Source: Streptomyces humi (GTDB taxonomy: Bacteria > Actinomycetota > Actinomycetes > Streptomycetales > Streptomycetaceae). From it: a stretch of DNA of 64,000 bases. The stretch is taken from positions 62,001-126,000 of the forward strand of contig NZ_LBMU02000046.1 of assembly GCF_001005085.2 (NCBI RefSeq), written 5' to 3'. Shown here one piece after another: positions 14,760 to 22,920 of the stretch (position 1 is the first letter of the stretch; each line of letters starts with the position of its first letter). Both the position numbers and the translations under genes were made by a program. The notes under the pieces were generated by a model, which saw nothing but the letters and a program-made list of their open reading frames with translations, had not been told where the DNA came from and ran no database searches.

Positions 14760-15761
14760 TCAGGAACCAGCCGTGCGCGGGACGATCGTCAGCTCCGGAT
14801 GATGCTTCCGCACCACCGCGGGATGGGCGCGGGCCCAGCCCTTGAGCTCGTTCCAGCCGAACTCCGCGAACAGCGGGTTGTCCGGGTCCTCCGTCACGCC
14901 CTTCGCGTCCGAGGCCCCGGGGAAGGGGAGCGGGGTGACGCGGGCGTCGAGCCGGGGGTTGTAGAAGAACGGTGCGGAGAAGCGCTCACGCGATCCCGGA
15001 GGAGAGACCACGCGGTGGTTCGTCGCCTTCAGGTAGCCGTTCGTCGCGACCTCCAGCAACTCGCCCAGGTTCACCACGAACGCGCCCGGCAGGTACGGCA
15101 CGTCGATGAAGTCCCGCCCGTCCGGCGTCTCCACCTGGAGTCCCGGGACCTCGTCCGTCAGCAGCAGGGTCAGGAAACCGTAGTCCTTGTGCACGCCGAC
15201 GCCCTGGTCGTCCCCCTGCGGGGCCCGCCCCGGGTAGCGGACCAGTTTGAGGTGGGTGCGCGGGTGGCCGGAGAAGGCGTCGTCGTAGAACTCCGCGGGG
15301 CCGCCGACGGCCGCGAGCAGCTCGTGCAGCAACCGGTGGGCGACCGCGCTGAGTCGCGCCATCCACGCCAGCGAGACCTCCCTGAGCGCGGGGAGGGCAG
15401 CGGGCCACTGGTTCGGCCCCTCCAGCCACCAGTAGGGCGGCTCGCCGGGGGCCGGCACGTGCGCGGGCAGCTCGTTGCTGATGTCGAGTTGGTCGCGCCA
15501 GTCGCGGCGGCCCTGGGTGTGCTCGTTGCCGATCCGCGTGTAGCCGCGGAAGTGGGGCGAGCCGAGATTGTCGAGGGCGTGCCGGTCGGCCTCGGGCAGG
15601 GCGAAGAAGTCGCGGGCGGCACCGAGCAGCCGGTCCTGTTCGGCGAGGCTGACGCCGTGACCGACCAACTGGAAGAAACCGACGTCGCGGGCGGCCCGGT
15701 GGAGCGCTTCGCGGTCGGGGGCGGAGAGGTCGATCACCGGGAGGGCGGCGGGCTGGGACAT
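14760..15761 (-). CDS. isopenicillin N synthase-like 2OG-Fe(II) oxygenase
   Basis: The 333-residue protein has the DIOX_N start (LPVIDLSAPDREALHRAARDVGFFQLVGHGV) and the jelly-roll core. Metal ligands are visible as VHKDYGFLTLL (His-x-Asp) and the distal His in ATNHRVV, and the 2-oxoglutarate-binding Arg-x-Ser is in RERFSAPFFYNP. Family members hydroxylate, desaturate or cyclise small molecules using O2 and 2-oxoglutarate. The specific substrate is unknown. It lies downstream of, and in the same direction as, the amino-acid transporter/homocysteine methyltransferase operon, separated by a 167-bp gap filled with short repeats, so co-transcription is possible but unproven. Confidence 0.9.
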   Translation of the reverse strand: MSQPAALPVIDLSAPDREALHRAARDVGFFQLVGHGVSLAEQDRLLGAARDFFALPEADRHALDNLGSPHFRGYTRIGNEHTQGRRDWRDQLDISNELPAHVPAPGEPPYWWLEGPNQWPAALPALREVSLAWMARLSAVAHRLLHELLAAVGGPAEFYDDAFSGHPRTHLKLVRYPGRAPQGDDQGVGVHKDYGFLTLLLTDEVPGLQVETPDGRDFIDVPYLPGAFVVNLGELLEVATNGYLKATNHRVVSPPGSRERFSAPFFYNPRLDARVTPLPFPGASDAKGVTEDPDNPLFAEFGWNELKGWARAHPAVVRKHHPELTIVPRTAGS

Positions 15762-15838
15762 GGGTGGCGTTCCTTGCGCGAGGTGCGTGTACGAGGCGGA
15801 GGCGGGGGAGCGGGGGCGGGTCGGACGGGGCCGCCCTC

Positions 15839-15931
15839 GGGACGCTGTTCATCCGGGGTCGGCCTTGGGATGCCGTTCAGCCGGGGGCGGCCTCGGGATG
15901 GTGTGGCCGGGGTCGGCCGGGATGCTGTTCA
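15839..15931. repeat. degenerate 28-bp repeats copied from a gene end
   Basis: Units starting GGGA(C/T)G at 15839, 15867, 15895 and 15919 (periods 28, 28 and 24 bp) share CTGTTCA and GGCC blocks. The last unit contains the stop codon of the homocysteine methyltransferase gene, so the array looks like a decayed tandem duplication of that gene's 3' end. Confidence 0.6.
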
Positions 15932-16849
15932 GCTGTCGGCCGGCGCGATGCCGACGCGGTCGGCCAGCTCCCTGATCTCGGCGGGCCCGACCCGGCAGCA
16001 GCCGCCGACGAGCGCCGCGCCGGCGCCGAGCCAGGCGGGCGCGAGGTCCGCGATCTCGTCCCGAGCGCCCAGCCAGCCGCGGGCTTCGGGGTCCCAGGTG
16101 CCGCCACCGTTCGGGTAGACGACGCCGGGCAGGCCCGTGACCAGGGCCAGCGCGGCGGCCGCCGCGGCGGCGGGGGCGCAGTTCACGCCCGTGGCCACCA
16201 CGGCTTCGCTGCCGCGGGCCAGCGCGAAGGCCTCGGTCAACGGCTGGCCCGCGCTGGTGGTCGTCCCGCGGACGCTGTACGAGAGCCAGGCGGGGATGCC
16301 TAGTCCGTCCAGGGCGGTGAGTACCGCCTCCGCCTCCCGCAGGTCGGGAATGGTCTCGACGGCGAAGACGTCGGGAGCCGCCTCGGCCAGGGCCTCCAGC
16401 CGGGGGCGGTGGAAACGGGTCAGCTCGGCCACGGTGAGACCGTAGTTCCCGCGGTATTCCGAGCCATCGGCCAGCATCGCGCCGTACGGGCCCACGGACG
16501 CCGCGACCCAGCGCCTCCCGACGGTCCCGGACTGGGCGGGCTCGGCGCTCTCCGCGGCCTCCCGGGCCAGGGACACGCTGCGGCGCAGCAGTGCCGTGGT
16601 CTCGGTGCGGGAGATGCCGAGCCGGGCGAAACCGTCGTAGGTGGCCTGGTAGCCGGCCGTGATGGCGACCTGCGCGCCCGCCGCGAAGTAGGCGCGGTGG
16701 ACGGCCGCGATCGCGTCGGGCTCGTCGCGGAGCAGGCGGGCGGACCAGAGGGCGCCGCTCAGGTCGTGGCCCTGGGCCTCCAGCTCGTTGGACATGCCGC
16801 CGTCCAGGACGAGGGGGCCGGCGGCCAGGGCGTCGCGGAAGGTCGTCAC
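15929..16849 (-). CDS. mmuM: homocysteine S-methyltransferase
   Basis: The 306-residue protein is a zinc-dependent homocysteine S-methyltransferase, making methionine from homocysteine with S-methylmethionine or SAM as donor. The start LVLDGGMSNELEAQGHDL, the FAVETIPDLREAEAV segment and the zinc-binding cysteines in VATGVNCAP and LVGGCCRVGP are all present, and length is normal for MmuM. It starts with GTG at 16849 and overlaps the stop of the ATPase gene by 4 bp (GTGA), so it is the translationally coupled last gene of an amino-acid ABC operon. That suggests the importer delivers its substrate, S-methylmethionine or methionine (inference). Confidence 0.93.
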   Translation of the reverse strand: MTTFRDALAAGPLVLDGGMSNELEAQGHDLSGALWSARLLRDEPDAIAAVHRAYFAAGAQVAITAGYQATYDGFARLGISRTETTALLRRSVSLAREAAESAEPAQSGTVGRRWVAASVGPYGAMLADGSEYRGNYGLTVAELTRFHRPRLEALAEAAPDVFAVETIPDLREAEAVLTALDGLGIPAWLSYSVRGTTTSAGQPLTEAFALARGSEAVVATGVNCAPAAAAAAALALVTGLPGVVYPNGGGTWDPEARGWLGARDEIADLAPAWLGAGAALVGGCCRVGPAEIRELADRVGIAPADS

Positions 16850-17598
16850 AGCACTCTCGTCACGAAGTCGCGGGTACGGGGATGGTCGGGGGCGGTGAGG
16901 ACGCGGCCGGGCGGTCCGGACTCCACGATCCGACCGTCGTCGAAGAAGGCGACCTCGTCGGCGACCTCGCGGGCGAAGCCCAGTTCGTGGGTGACGACGA
17001 GCATCGTCATGCCGTCGGCGGCGAGGCCGCGCATGACGTCCAGCACCTCGCCGACCAGTTCCGGGTCGAGGGCCGAGGTCGGCTCGTCGAACAGCATCAG
17101 CTTCGGGCGCATGGCCAACGCGCGGGCGATGGCGACCCGTTGCTGCTGACCGCCGGAGAGCTGGGCGGGGTAGGCGTCGCGCCGGTCGGCCAGGCCGACG
17201 CGGTCGAGGAGTGCCAGTGCCTCCTCGGTGGCCTCGGCGCGGGGGCGGCCCGCGCCGACCGGTCCCTCGACGACGTTGGCGAGGGCCGTCAGATGCGGGA
17301 AGAGGTGGAAGCGCTGGAAGACCATGCCGATGTCACGGCGCTGCCGGGCCAGGTCACGGCGGCGCAGTTCGCGCACCCCGTCCCGGTACGGCTCGTACCC
17401 GATCGGTTCCCCGTCCACCAGGATCCGGCCGCCGTCGGGCCGCTCCAGATGGTTCACGCACCGCAGGAAGGTGGACTTCCCCGAACCGGAGGGGCCGATC
17501 ACACAGGTGACCGTCCCGCGCGCTACGCGAAGGTCGATCCCGCGCAGCACTTCCCGTCCGGCGAAGGACTTGCGGACACCGGTGGCCTCGATCATCAT
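16846..17598 (-). CDS. polar amino-acid ABC transporter ATP-binding protein
   Basis: The 250-residue ATPase belongs to the GlnQ/HisP type. Walker A GPSGSGKSTFLRC is at ~33, the Q-loop VFQRFHLFPHL at ~95, the signature LSGGQQQRVAIARAL at ~150, Walker B LMLFDEPTSALDP at ~170 and the switch His in VVTHELGFA at ~205. It couples ATP hydrolysis to import by the permease encoded just upstream. Start and stop both overlap neighbours by 4 bp, so all four genes of this operon should be made in balance. In the Q-loop region the usual Asn/Gln pattern is slightly altered (QRF), probably harmless. Confidence 0.95.
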   Translation of the reverse strand: MMIEATGVRKSFAGREVLRGIDLRVARGTVTCVIGPSGSGKSTFLRCVNHLERPDGGRILVDGEPIGYEPYRDGVRELRRRDLARQRRDIGMVFQRFHLFPHLTALANVVEGPVGAGRPRAEATEEALALLDRVGLADRRDAYPAQLSGGQQQRVAIARALAMRPKLMLFDEPTSALDPELVGEVLDVMRGLAADGMTMLVVTHELGFAREVADEVAFFDDGRIVESGPPGRVLTAPDHPRTRDFVTRVL

Positions 17599-18425
17599 CG
17601 GCTGCCGCCCTTCGCGAAGTGACGTTCCAGGTAGTGCTGGCCGATGTTCAGCACGGTCGTGACGGCCAGGTACCAGATGCTGGCGACGATCAGCAGCGGG
17701 ATCGTCTGGTAGGTGCGGGCGTACACGATCTGCACGGAGTACAGCAGTTCCGCGTAGGCCAGCACACTCACCAGCGACGTCGTCTTGAGCATGGAGATGG
17801 TCTCGTTGCCGACCGGCGGGATGATCACGCGCATCGCCTGGGGCAGGACGATCCGGCGGAGGGTCCTGCCCCGGGACAGTCCGAGCGCGTCCGCGGCCTC
17901 CAGCTGCCCGTGGTCGACCGAGACGATCCCGGCCCGGATGATCTCGGCGAGATAGGCGGCCTCGTTGAGGCCGAGACCGAGCAGGGCCGCGGTGAAGGTC
18001 GTGATGACCGAGTTCGCGGGGACGTCACCGATCGCCGGCAGGAAGGGCAGATGCAGCGAGAGTGTCGGGTACAGCGCGGAGATGAAGCCCCAGAACAGCA
18101 GCTGGACCAGCAGCGGGGTGCCCCGGAAGAGCCAGATGTACGCCCAACTGACCGCCCGGGCCACGGGGTTGTCCGACAGCCGCATGAGCGCCAGCGTGAC
18201 GCCGAGCGCGAGCCCGATCACCATGGCGGCGGCGGTGAGTTCCAGGGTGGTCGCCAGGCCGGTCATCACCGTCCGGCTGAACAGCCACGCACCGACCGTG
18301 TCCCAGCCGAAGCGCCGGTTGGTGATCAGCGACCGGGCCAGGCTCGCGGCCAGGAGCACCACCACGAGGGTCAGCACCCACCGGCCCGGCCTGCGGCGCC
18401 GGTAGACCGGCAACTCGGCGCTCAT
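17595..18425 (-). CDS. polar amino-acid ABC transporter permease
   Basis: The 276-residue membrane protein is of the HisM/GlnP type with about five transmembrane segments, the first after a basic cytosolic start (PVYRRRRPGRWVL). The coupling loop is visible as EAADALGLSRGRTLRRIVLPQAMRVIIPP, and FRGTPLLVQLLFWGF is typical of the family. A single permease gene implies a homodimer. ATG 18425 is chosen because it overlaps the stop of the binding-protein gene as ATGA; a longer frame reaches 18476 but would overlap that gene by more than 50 bp. Confidence 0.93.
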   Translation of the reverse strand: MSAELPVYRRRRPGRWVLTLVVVLLAASLARSLITNRRFGWDTVGAWLFSRTVMTGLATTLELTAAAMVIGLALGVTLALMRLSDNPVARAVSWAYIWLFRGTPLLVQLLFWGFISALYPTLSLHLPFLPAIGDVPANSVITTFTAALLGLGLNEAAYLAEIIRAGIVSVDHGQLEAADALGLSRGRTLRRIVLPQAMRVIIPPVGNETISMLKTTSLVSVLAYAELLYSVQIVYARTYQTIPLLIVASIWYLAVTTVLNIGQHYLERHFAKGGSR

Positions 18426-19327
18426 GAGGCGGCGTTGATCTCGAACTTGCTCAGGGCGCCGGACTCCAGGCCCCACTTGGCGAGCACCTGCTGGTAGCCG
18501 CCGCTCGCCTTCAGGTCCTCGAGAGCCGACTTGAGCAGCGCGGTCAGCTCACTGTTCTTCGGTACGGCGATGCCGAAGGGCGCGTTGCCGTAGGAGTCGC
18601 CGGCGACCTCCAGCTTGCCGCCGGACCGCTTGGCGGCGTAGGCGGCCACCGGGGAGTCGGCCAGGGCGGCGTCGGCGCGGCCGCTGGTGACGGCCAGGTT
18701 CACACCGGTGCCGTCCGGAAAGGTGCTGACCCTGATCGGCGACGTGCAGCTCTTGGCGCGGGCCGGCAGGTCCACGAGCGCCTGTGTGGACCCCTTCGCC
18801 ACGGCGACGGCCCGGCCGCACAGCGAGTCGCCTCCGGGCTCGAGCGCCTTCGGGTTTCCGGCCGGGACCAGAAGGGACGTGCCCGCGTCGAAGTAGGTGA
18901 CGAAGTCGACGACCTTCTCCCGTTCGGCGGTGTCCGTGAAGGACGAGACGCCGAGCTGGTACTTGCCCGACTGGAGGCCGGGCAGGATCGAGTCGAAGGG
19001 CACGTTCACGACGGTCACCTTGACCCCGAGGACGGTACCCAGGGCCTTGTCGAGGTCGGCCTCGGCGCCGACGACCGTCTTGTTGTCGGCCGCGAAGAAG
19101 TCCATCGGCGGGTAGCTGACGTCGCTGGCGACGGTGATCCCGCTCGCCTTCAGCGCGGCCGGGACCTCGGCGGCGAGCGTGGCGTTCTCCGAGATCGCGG
19201 TGGTGGCGGCGGAAGAGGTGCCGGACGGCGTGCCGGCTGACGCACCGGCCGGCCCGGAGGGGTCGGCGCAGCCCGCCAGGAGCAGTATCGCGGAGCCGAG
19301 GAGTACGGGCGGGCGCAGAGCGGACAA
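18422..19327 (-). CDS. amino-acid ABC transporter substrate-binding lipoprotein
   Basis: The 301-residue protein is a family 3 (polar amino acid) binding protein anchored as a lipoprotein: hydrophobic start, lipobox LLAGC, then an Ala/Ser/Thr-rich spacer. The core begins at GITVASDVSYPPMDF, with GAEADLDKALG, YQLGVSSFTDTAERE and VVDFVTYFDAGTSLLV, all family hallmarks. TTG 19327 is chosen because AGGAG lies exactly 6 nt upstream and it gives a compact signal peptide; upstream in-frame ATGs would produce an unlikely leader. It heads the four-gene operon and is divergent from an IclR regulator. The ligand is inferred, from mmuM, to be S-methylmethionine or methionine. Confidence 0.92.
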   Translation of the reverse strand: MSALRPPVLLGSAILLLAGCADPSGPAGASAGTPSGTSSAATTAISENATLAAEVPAALKASGITVASDVSYPPMDFFAADNKTVVGAEADLDKALGTVLGVKVTVVNVPFDSILPGLQSGKYQLGVSSFTDTAEREKVVDFVTYFDAGTSLLVPAGNPKALEPGGDSLCGRAVAVAKGSTQALVDLPARAKSCTSPIRVSTFPDGTGVNLAVTSGRADAALADSPVAAYAAKRSGGKLEVAGDSYGNAPFGIAVPKNSELTALLKSALEDLKASGGYQQVLAKWGLESGALSKFEINAAS

Positions 19328-19396
19328 GACGAACTCCTGAATGATCCTGGCGTGCGAGGGATGGCTGGAGACTATCTCCGGATGCGCAATAGACAA

Positions 19397-19488
19397 GTGC
19401 AGTTGCTCATCATGCACGCACCTTGCAATGAACCTGCAATGTCCGCGCAACGATGGCGCGCGGTGCCCCGACGGCCCGGCGCTATGCT
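19397..19488. promoter_or_regulatory. divergent operator/promoter of the ABC-mmuM operon and iclR-type gene
   Basis: An inverted repeat GTGCA (19397-19401)/TGCAC (19413-19417) is followed by two TGCAATG copies 11 bp apart (19424-19430, 19435-19441). A -10-like TATGCT lies at 19483-19488, ten bases before the regulator ATG, suggesting a leaderless or near-leaderless mRNA. The repeats sit where an IclR protein could control both directions. Confidence 0.45.
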
Positions 19489-19497
19489 CGGCCCGCG

Positions 19498-20325
19498 ATG
19501 ACCACCGACAGCAGCCTGAAACGCGGCCTGGCCGTACTCCGACTCTTCGCCCAGCACCCCGCGCGGGACCCGCACGGCCACACCGCCGCCGAGGTCGCGG
19601 CGCTGCTGGGCCGTGAACGCAGTCAGGTCTCCCGCATCCTGCGGAGCCTGGAGGCGGCCCGGTTCCTGCAACGTGATCCCGCGTCGCTGCGCTACTCCGT
19701 CGCCTGGGAGCTGTACGCGCGCGCCCAGCAGATCACCGAGGCGAGACTGCGCCGGGACGGCCGCACCGCGCTGGAGGGCGTCGCCGCCGACACGGGGGAG
19801 TGCGCCTACCTGGGAGTCCTGCGCGGCGCCAGCTCGGTGACCGTCCTGGAGTCGATGCCGCCGGCGCTGTCCTCGTTCGTGTCCTGGGTGGGCCGCGCCT
19901 ACCCCGCCTATTGCAGCGACGCCGGACAGGCCCTGCTGTTCGACGCCGACGACGCCGAGGTCGCCGCCGTCCTCGCCCGCACCGCCTTCGTCCGCCAGGG
20001 GCCCAACACCCCGGCCGACCTGGACGACTTCCTCGCCCGTCTGGACGCGGCCCGCAAGCGGGGCTACTCGGTCGTCGACCAGGAGGCCGAGCCCGGTCTG
20101 TACTCGCTCGCGGCACCGGTCAGGGACTTCCGGGGCGAGGTCGTCGCCGCCGTACAGGTCGTCGGTCCGCGCCGCCGTCTGGAACCGGCGACGGCGGCCT
20201 GCGCGGAGTCGGTGGTGCGCTGGAGCGACTGGCTGACCGCCGCACTGCGCTCGACGGACCCGGAGCCGGACGAGGCGGCGGGCAAGACGGACCCGGCTCC
20301 GGGCCCGGAGCCGGACCGGGGCTGA
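19498..20325 (+). CDS. IclR-family transcriptional regulator
   Basis: The 275-residue protein has the IclR winged helix-turn-helix at residues ~1-70 (SLKRGLAVLRLFAQHP, HTAAEVAALLGRERSQVSRILRSLEAARFLQRD) and the effector domain beyond residue 85 (ECAYLGVLRGASSVTVLESMPP, AYPAYCSDAGQALLFDAD, SVVDQEAEPGLYSLAAPVRDF). The tail after ~255 is Asp/Glu/Pro-rich. It is divergent from the amino-acid ABC/mmuM operon and is its likely regulator. The ATG at 19498 is chosen because the conserved domain starts there and a -10 box lies 10 nt upstream. Confidence 0.9.
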   Translation: MTTDSSLKRGLAVLRLFAQHPARDPHGHTAAEVAALLGRERSQVSRILRSLEAARFLQRDPASLRYSVAWELYARAQQITEARLRRDGRTALEGVAADTGECAYLGVLRGASSVTVLESMPPALSSFVSWVGRAYPAYCSDAGQALLFDADDAEVAAVLARTAFVRQGPNTPADLDDFLARLDAARKRGYSVVDQEAEPGLYSLAAPVRDFRGEVVAAVQVVGPRRRLEPATAACAESVVRWSDWLTAALRSTDPEPDEAAGKTDPAPGPEPDRG

Positions 20326-20348
20326 GGGCCCGTGGCCCGGCCCGGGAC

Positions 20349-21098
20349 TCAGGCGGGCGGCGAGGCCAGTCGCGCCGCCGCGTCACCGACCGCGGCGACG
20401 ATCTCGTCGCGGTCGTCCCTGGCCGCCGCGTGCGGCACGACCGCGGTGACCGCCGCCACCACGTCCCCGCGCGCGTCCCGCACCGGAGCGGCGACCTCCA
20501 GCACGTCCTCGTCGTACTCGCTCTCGCACACCGCGATCCCGCGTCCGGCGTCCGCGGCGACGCGCGCCAGCAGATCATCAACGTTCCGCGGCGCGTAGGG
20601 GCCGCCCGCCCCGATGAAGTCCTCACCGTCCAGGAGCTGTGCCACCTCCGCCCGCGAACGGCCGAAGAGCAGCGCCCGCCCCGCCCCGGTGCACCAGACC
20701 GGCGTCAGCCGCCCCGCCCGCGCCCAGGCGAACTCGGCCCAGGCCGCCAGCTCGGCCCGCACCGAGAGCACCATCGCCCCGCGGAGCACGTCCACGTACG
20801 CACACGCCCCGAACCGGACCACCAGCGCCCGCAGCAACGCCCGGCTCTCCACTCCCCACGGGCCCGCCTCGGCCGCGACGGCCAGGAGATCCGCTCCGGC
20901 GCGGAACTCGTGCCCTTCCCTGGCGAGCGTCCCGGTGTTCACCAGATCCCGCAGCAGCCGCGATGCCTGCCCCTTGTCCAGCCCGCTCTCCGCCGCCAGC
21001 CGCACCACCCCGGGTCCACCGCGGCTGTCGAGCTCCCCCCGGATCACCCGCTCCACCAGCCCGAGCCCCCGAGGCAGTGCACCCGTCGCCAAGTCCAT
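20349..21098 (-). CDS. IclR-like transcriptional regulator
   Basis: The 249-residue protein has an N-terminal winged HTH (LGLVERVIRGELDSRGGPGVVRLAAESGLDKGQASRLLRDLVNTGTLARE) and a degenerate IclR effector domain (CAYVDVLRGAMVLSV, PVWCTGAGRALLFGRS, GIAVCESEYDEDVLEVAAPVRD). It lies 59 bp downstream of, and in the same direction as, the carbohydrate ABC operon, so it may regulate it. TAGCAT 7 nt upstream of the ATG could be a -10 box for a leaderless internal promoter. It is convergent with the other IclR gene (23-bp gap). Confidence 0.85.
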   Translation of the reverse strand: MDLATGALPRGLGLVERVIRGELDSRGGPGVVRLAAESGLDKGQASRLLRDLVNTGTLAREGHEFRAGADLLAVAAEAGPWGVESRALLRALVVRFGACAYVDVLRGAMVLSVRAELAAWAEFAWARAGRLTPVWCTGAGRALLFGRSRAEVAQLLDGEDFIGAGGPYAPRNVDDLLARVAADAGRGIAVCESEYDEDVLEVAAPVRDARGDVVAAVTAVVPHAAARDDRDEIVAAVGDAAARLASPPA

Positions 21099-21157
21099 GC
21101 CCTGGATGCTACCGATGCCGGCGCGGGTCGGCGCAGCCCCGGCTGCCCCGCGCTCGT

Positions 21158-21991
21158 TCAGTCGATCCCGGACCGTTCGACGCCCGCCACGAGCCACCGC
21201 TGGAAGCAGAGGAACACCGCCAGCAACGGCAGGATCGACACCGCCGCCGCGACGAACAGCTCGTGGACCCTGACGACCTGGGACGTGGTGAAGGAGGAGA
21301 GAGCCACCTGCACCGTCCAGGCGTCGCGGTCCTGCCCGATCACCAGGGGCCAGAGGAAGGAGTTCCACGCGCCGATGAACACGATCGTCCCGACGGCGGC
21401 GAAGACGGGCCGTGCGTTCGGCACCACGATCAGCCAGTACGTCCGCCAGTAACCGAGCCCGTCGACCTGCGCCGCGTCCTCCAACTCCGTGGGGAAGCCC
21501 AGGAAGTACTGCCGGAAGACGAAGCAGGCGAAGGCCGGGAACAGGGTCGGGACGATCAGCCCCCGGTAGGTCGAGATCCAGCCCAGCGACGACACGAGCA
21601 CGAAGCTCGGGACGAAGGTGACGGCGGCCGGGACCACCAGGGTGCCGAGGACGGCGTAGAAGACCTTGTTCGCGTGCCGGTAGGGGACGCGGGCGAGGCC
21701 GTATCCGGCGAGCGAGGCGAGCAGCAGTGTGCCGGCCGTCGTCGCGACGGCGATCAGCGCGGAGTTGAGGAGGGAGCGGGCGAAGGGAACGGAGGGGTCG
21801 TCGAAGAGCTCCTGTACGTTCGCCCAGCGCAACTCCGAAGGGAAGAACGCCCATTCGGGGGCCGTGACGTCCCGCTCGCTCGACAGCCCGTTGCGCACGA
21901 GGAGGTAGAACGGGACGAGGAAGAGCAGGGCCAGCACCACCAGCAGGACGAGCCGCAGCGCGCGGCCGACCCGTACCACCGCGTCCTCCAT
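21158..21991 (-). CDS. carbohydrate ABC transporter permease (MalG type)
   Basis: The 277-residue membrane protein has six hydrophobic segments and the permease coupling loop EDAAQVDGLGYWRTYWLIVVPNARPVF. The segments LVVPAAVTFVPSFVLVSSLG and FFPSELRWANVQELF are standard for the MalG/UgpE class. GGAGGAG, which contains the stop of the preceding permease gene, lies just before ATG 21991, so the two are translationally linked. It pairs with the MalF-type permease in the same importer. Confidence 0.93.
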   Translation of the reverse strand: MEDAVVRVGRALRLVLLVVLALLFLVPFYLLVRNGLSSERDVTAPEWAFFPSELRWANVQELFDDPSVPFARSLLNSALIAVATTAGTLLLASLAGYGLARVPYRHANKVFYAVLGTLVVPAAVTFVPSFVLVSSLGWISTYRGLIVPTLFPAFACFVFRQYFLGFPTELEDAAQVDGLGYWRTYWLIVVPNARPVFAAVGTIVFIGAWNSFLWPLVIGQDRDAWTVQVALSSFTTSQVVRVHELFVAAAVSILPLLAVFLCFQRWLVAGVERSGID

Positions 21992-21993
21992 CG

Positions 21994-22920
21994 TCACTCC
22001 TCCCTCCCGCCCAGACCGAACCAGCGTGCCTGGCCCACCGTCACGACCACGACGACCAGCGAGAGGATCACCGCGCCCGCGCTGCCGAGCCCGAGGTTCT
22101 GTCCCTGGCCGAGGGCGAGGTAGTAGAGGTAGACCAGCGGCGGACGGGCGTAGGGCGGGTAACCGCGCGTGTCCGAAAGGAGGTTGTAGAACTCGTCGAA
22201 GGCCTGGAAGGCGTTGATGACGAGGAGCAGGACGACCGCGACCGACGTGGCGCGCAGCTGGGGCAGCGTGATGTGCCACAGCACCTGCCGGCCGGGCCGG
22301 GCACCGTCGACCGCGGCGGCCTCGTACAGCCCGGGGTCGATCCGCTGTAGCCCGGCCAGGAAGAGGATCATGTAGAAGCCCGTCTGGAGCCACAGCCGCA
22401 CCGTCACGATCACCAGCCAGTACCAGGGCGGATCGGTGCCGGACAGCCAGGCGACCGGATCGCCGCCGAACCAGCCGAGCACGGTATTGGCGAGCCCGAA
22501 CCGCACGCCGTTGAACAGGGACATCTTCCAGATGAGGGCGGCGACGACGTAACTGCACGCGGCCGGAAGGAAGAACACCGACCGGAAGAACGCGCGGGCC
22601 CGGCGTACCCGGTTGACCATCAGGGCGAGGGCCAGGGAGAACACGTACGTCGTGGGCACGATGAACGCGGTGAAGACGAGGAAGGTGCGGAGGCTGTCGA
22701 CGAAGGCGTCGTCCGACAGCAGGGCCGTGTAGTTGTCGAGGCCGACGAAGTCGGTGGGCGTGACGGTGTTGTGGGCGTCGAAGAAGCTGAGGGCCACGCT
22801 CCACAGCAGCGGGACGTACGTGAACAGACCGAGCCCGACCGCGAACGGACCGACGAAGGTCCAGAACCAGAGCGCGCGGTTGCGTACCCGACGCCGGGCC
22901 GTGGCACCGTGCGCCGTCAC
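21994..22920 (-). CDS. carbohydrate ABC transporter permease (MalF/UgpA type)
   Basis: The 308-residue membrane protein begins with a basic cytosolic stretch and has six hydrophobic segments. The coupling loop is YEAAAVDGARPGRQVLWHITLPQL. Segments such as GPFAVGLGLFTYVPLLWSVALSF and AFFRSVFFLPAACSYV are typical of MalF/UgpA. GTG 22920 overlaps the stop of the binding-protein gene as GTGA, with AGGAGGAAGTC ahead, so translation is coupled. No ATPase gene lies in the cluster; Streptomyces importers of this type commonly use the shared ATPase MsiK. Confidence 0.93.
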   Translation of the reverse strand: MTAHGATARRRVRNRALWFWTFVGPFAVGLGLFTYVPLLWSVALSFFDAHNTVTPTDFVGLDNYTALLSDDAFVDSLRTFLVFTAFIVPTTYVFSLALALMVNRVRRARAFFRSVFFLPAACSYVVAALIWKMSLFNGVRFGLANTVLGWFGGDPVAWLSGTDPPWYWLVIVTVRLWLQTGFYMILFLAGLQRIDPGLYEAAAVDGARPGRQVLWHITLPQLRATSVAVVLLLVINAFQAFDEFYNLLSDTRGYPPYARPPLVYLYYLALGQGQNLGLGSAGAVILSLVVVVVTVGQARWFGLGGREE

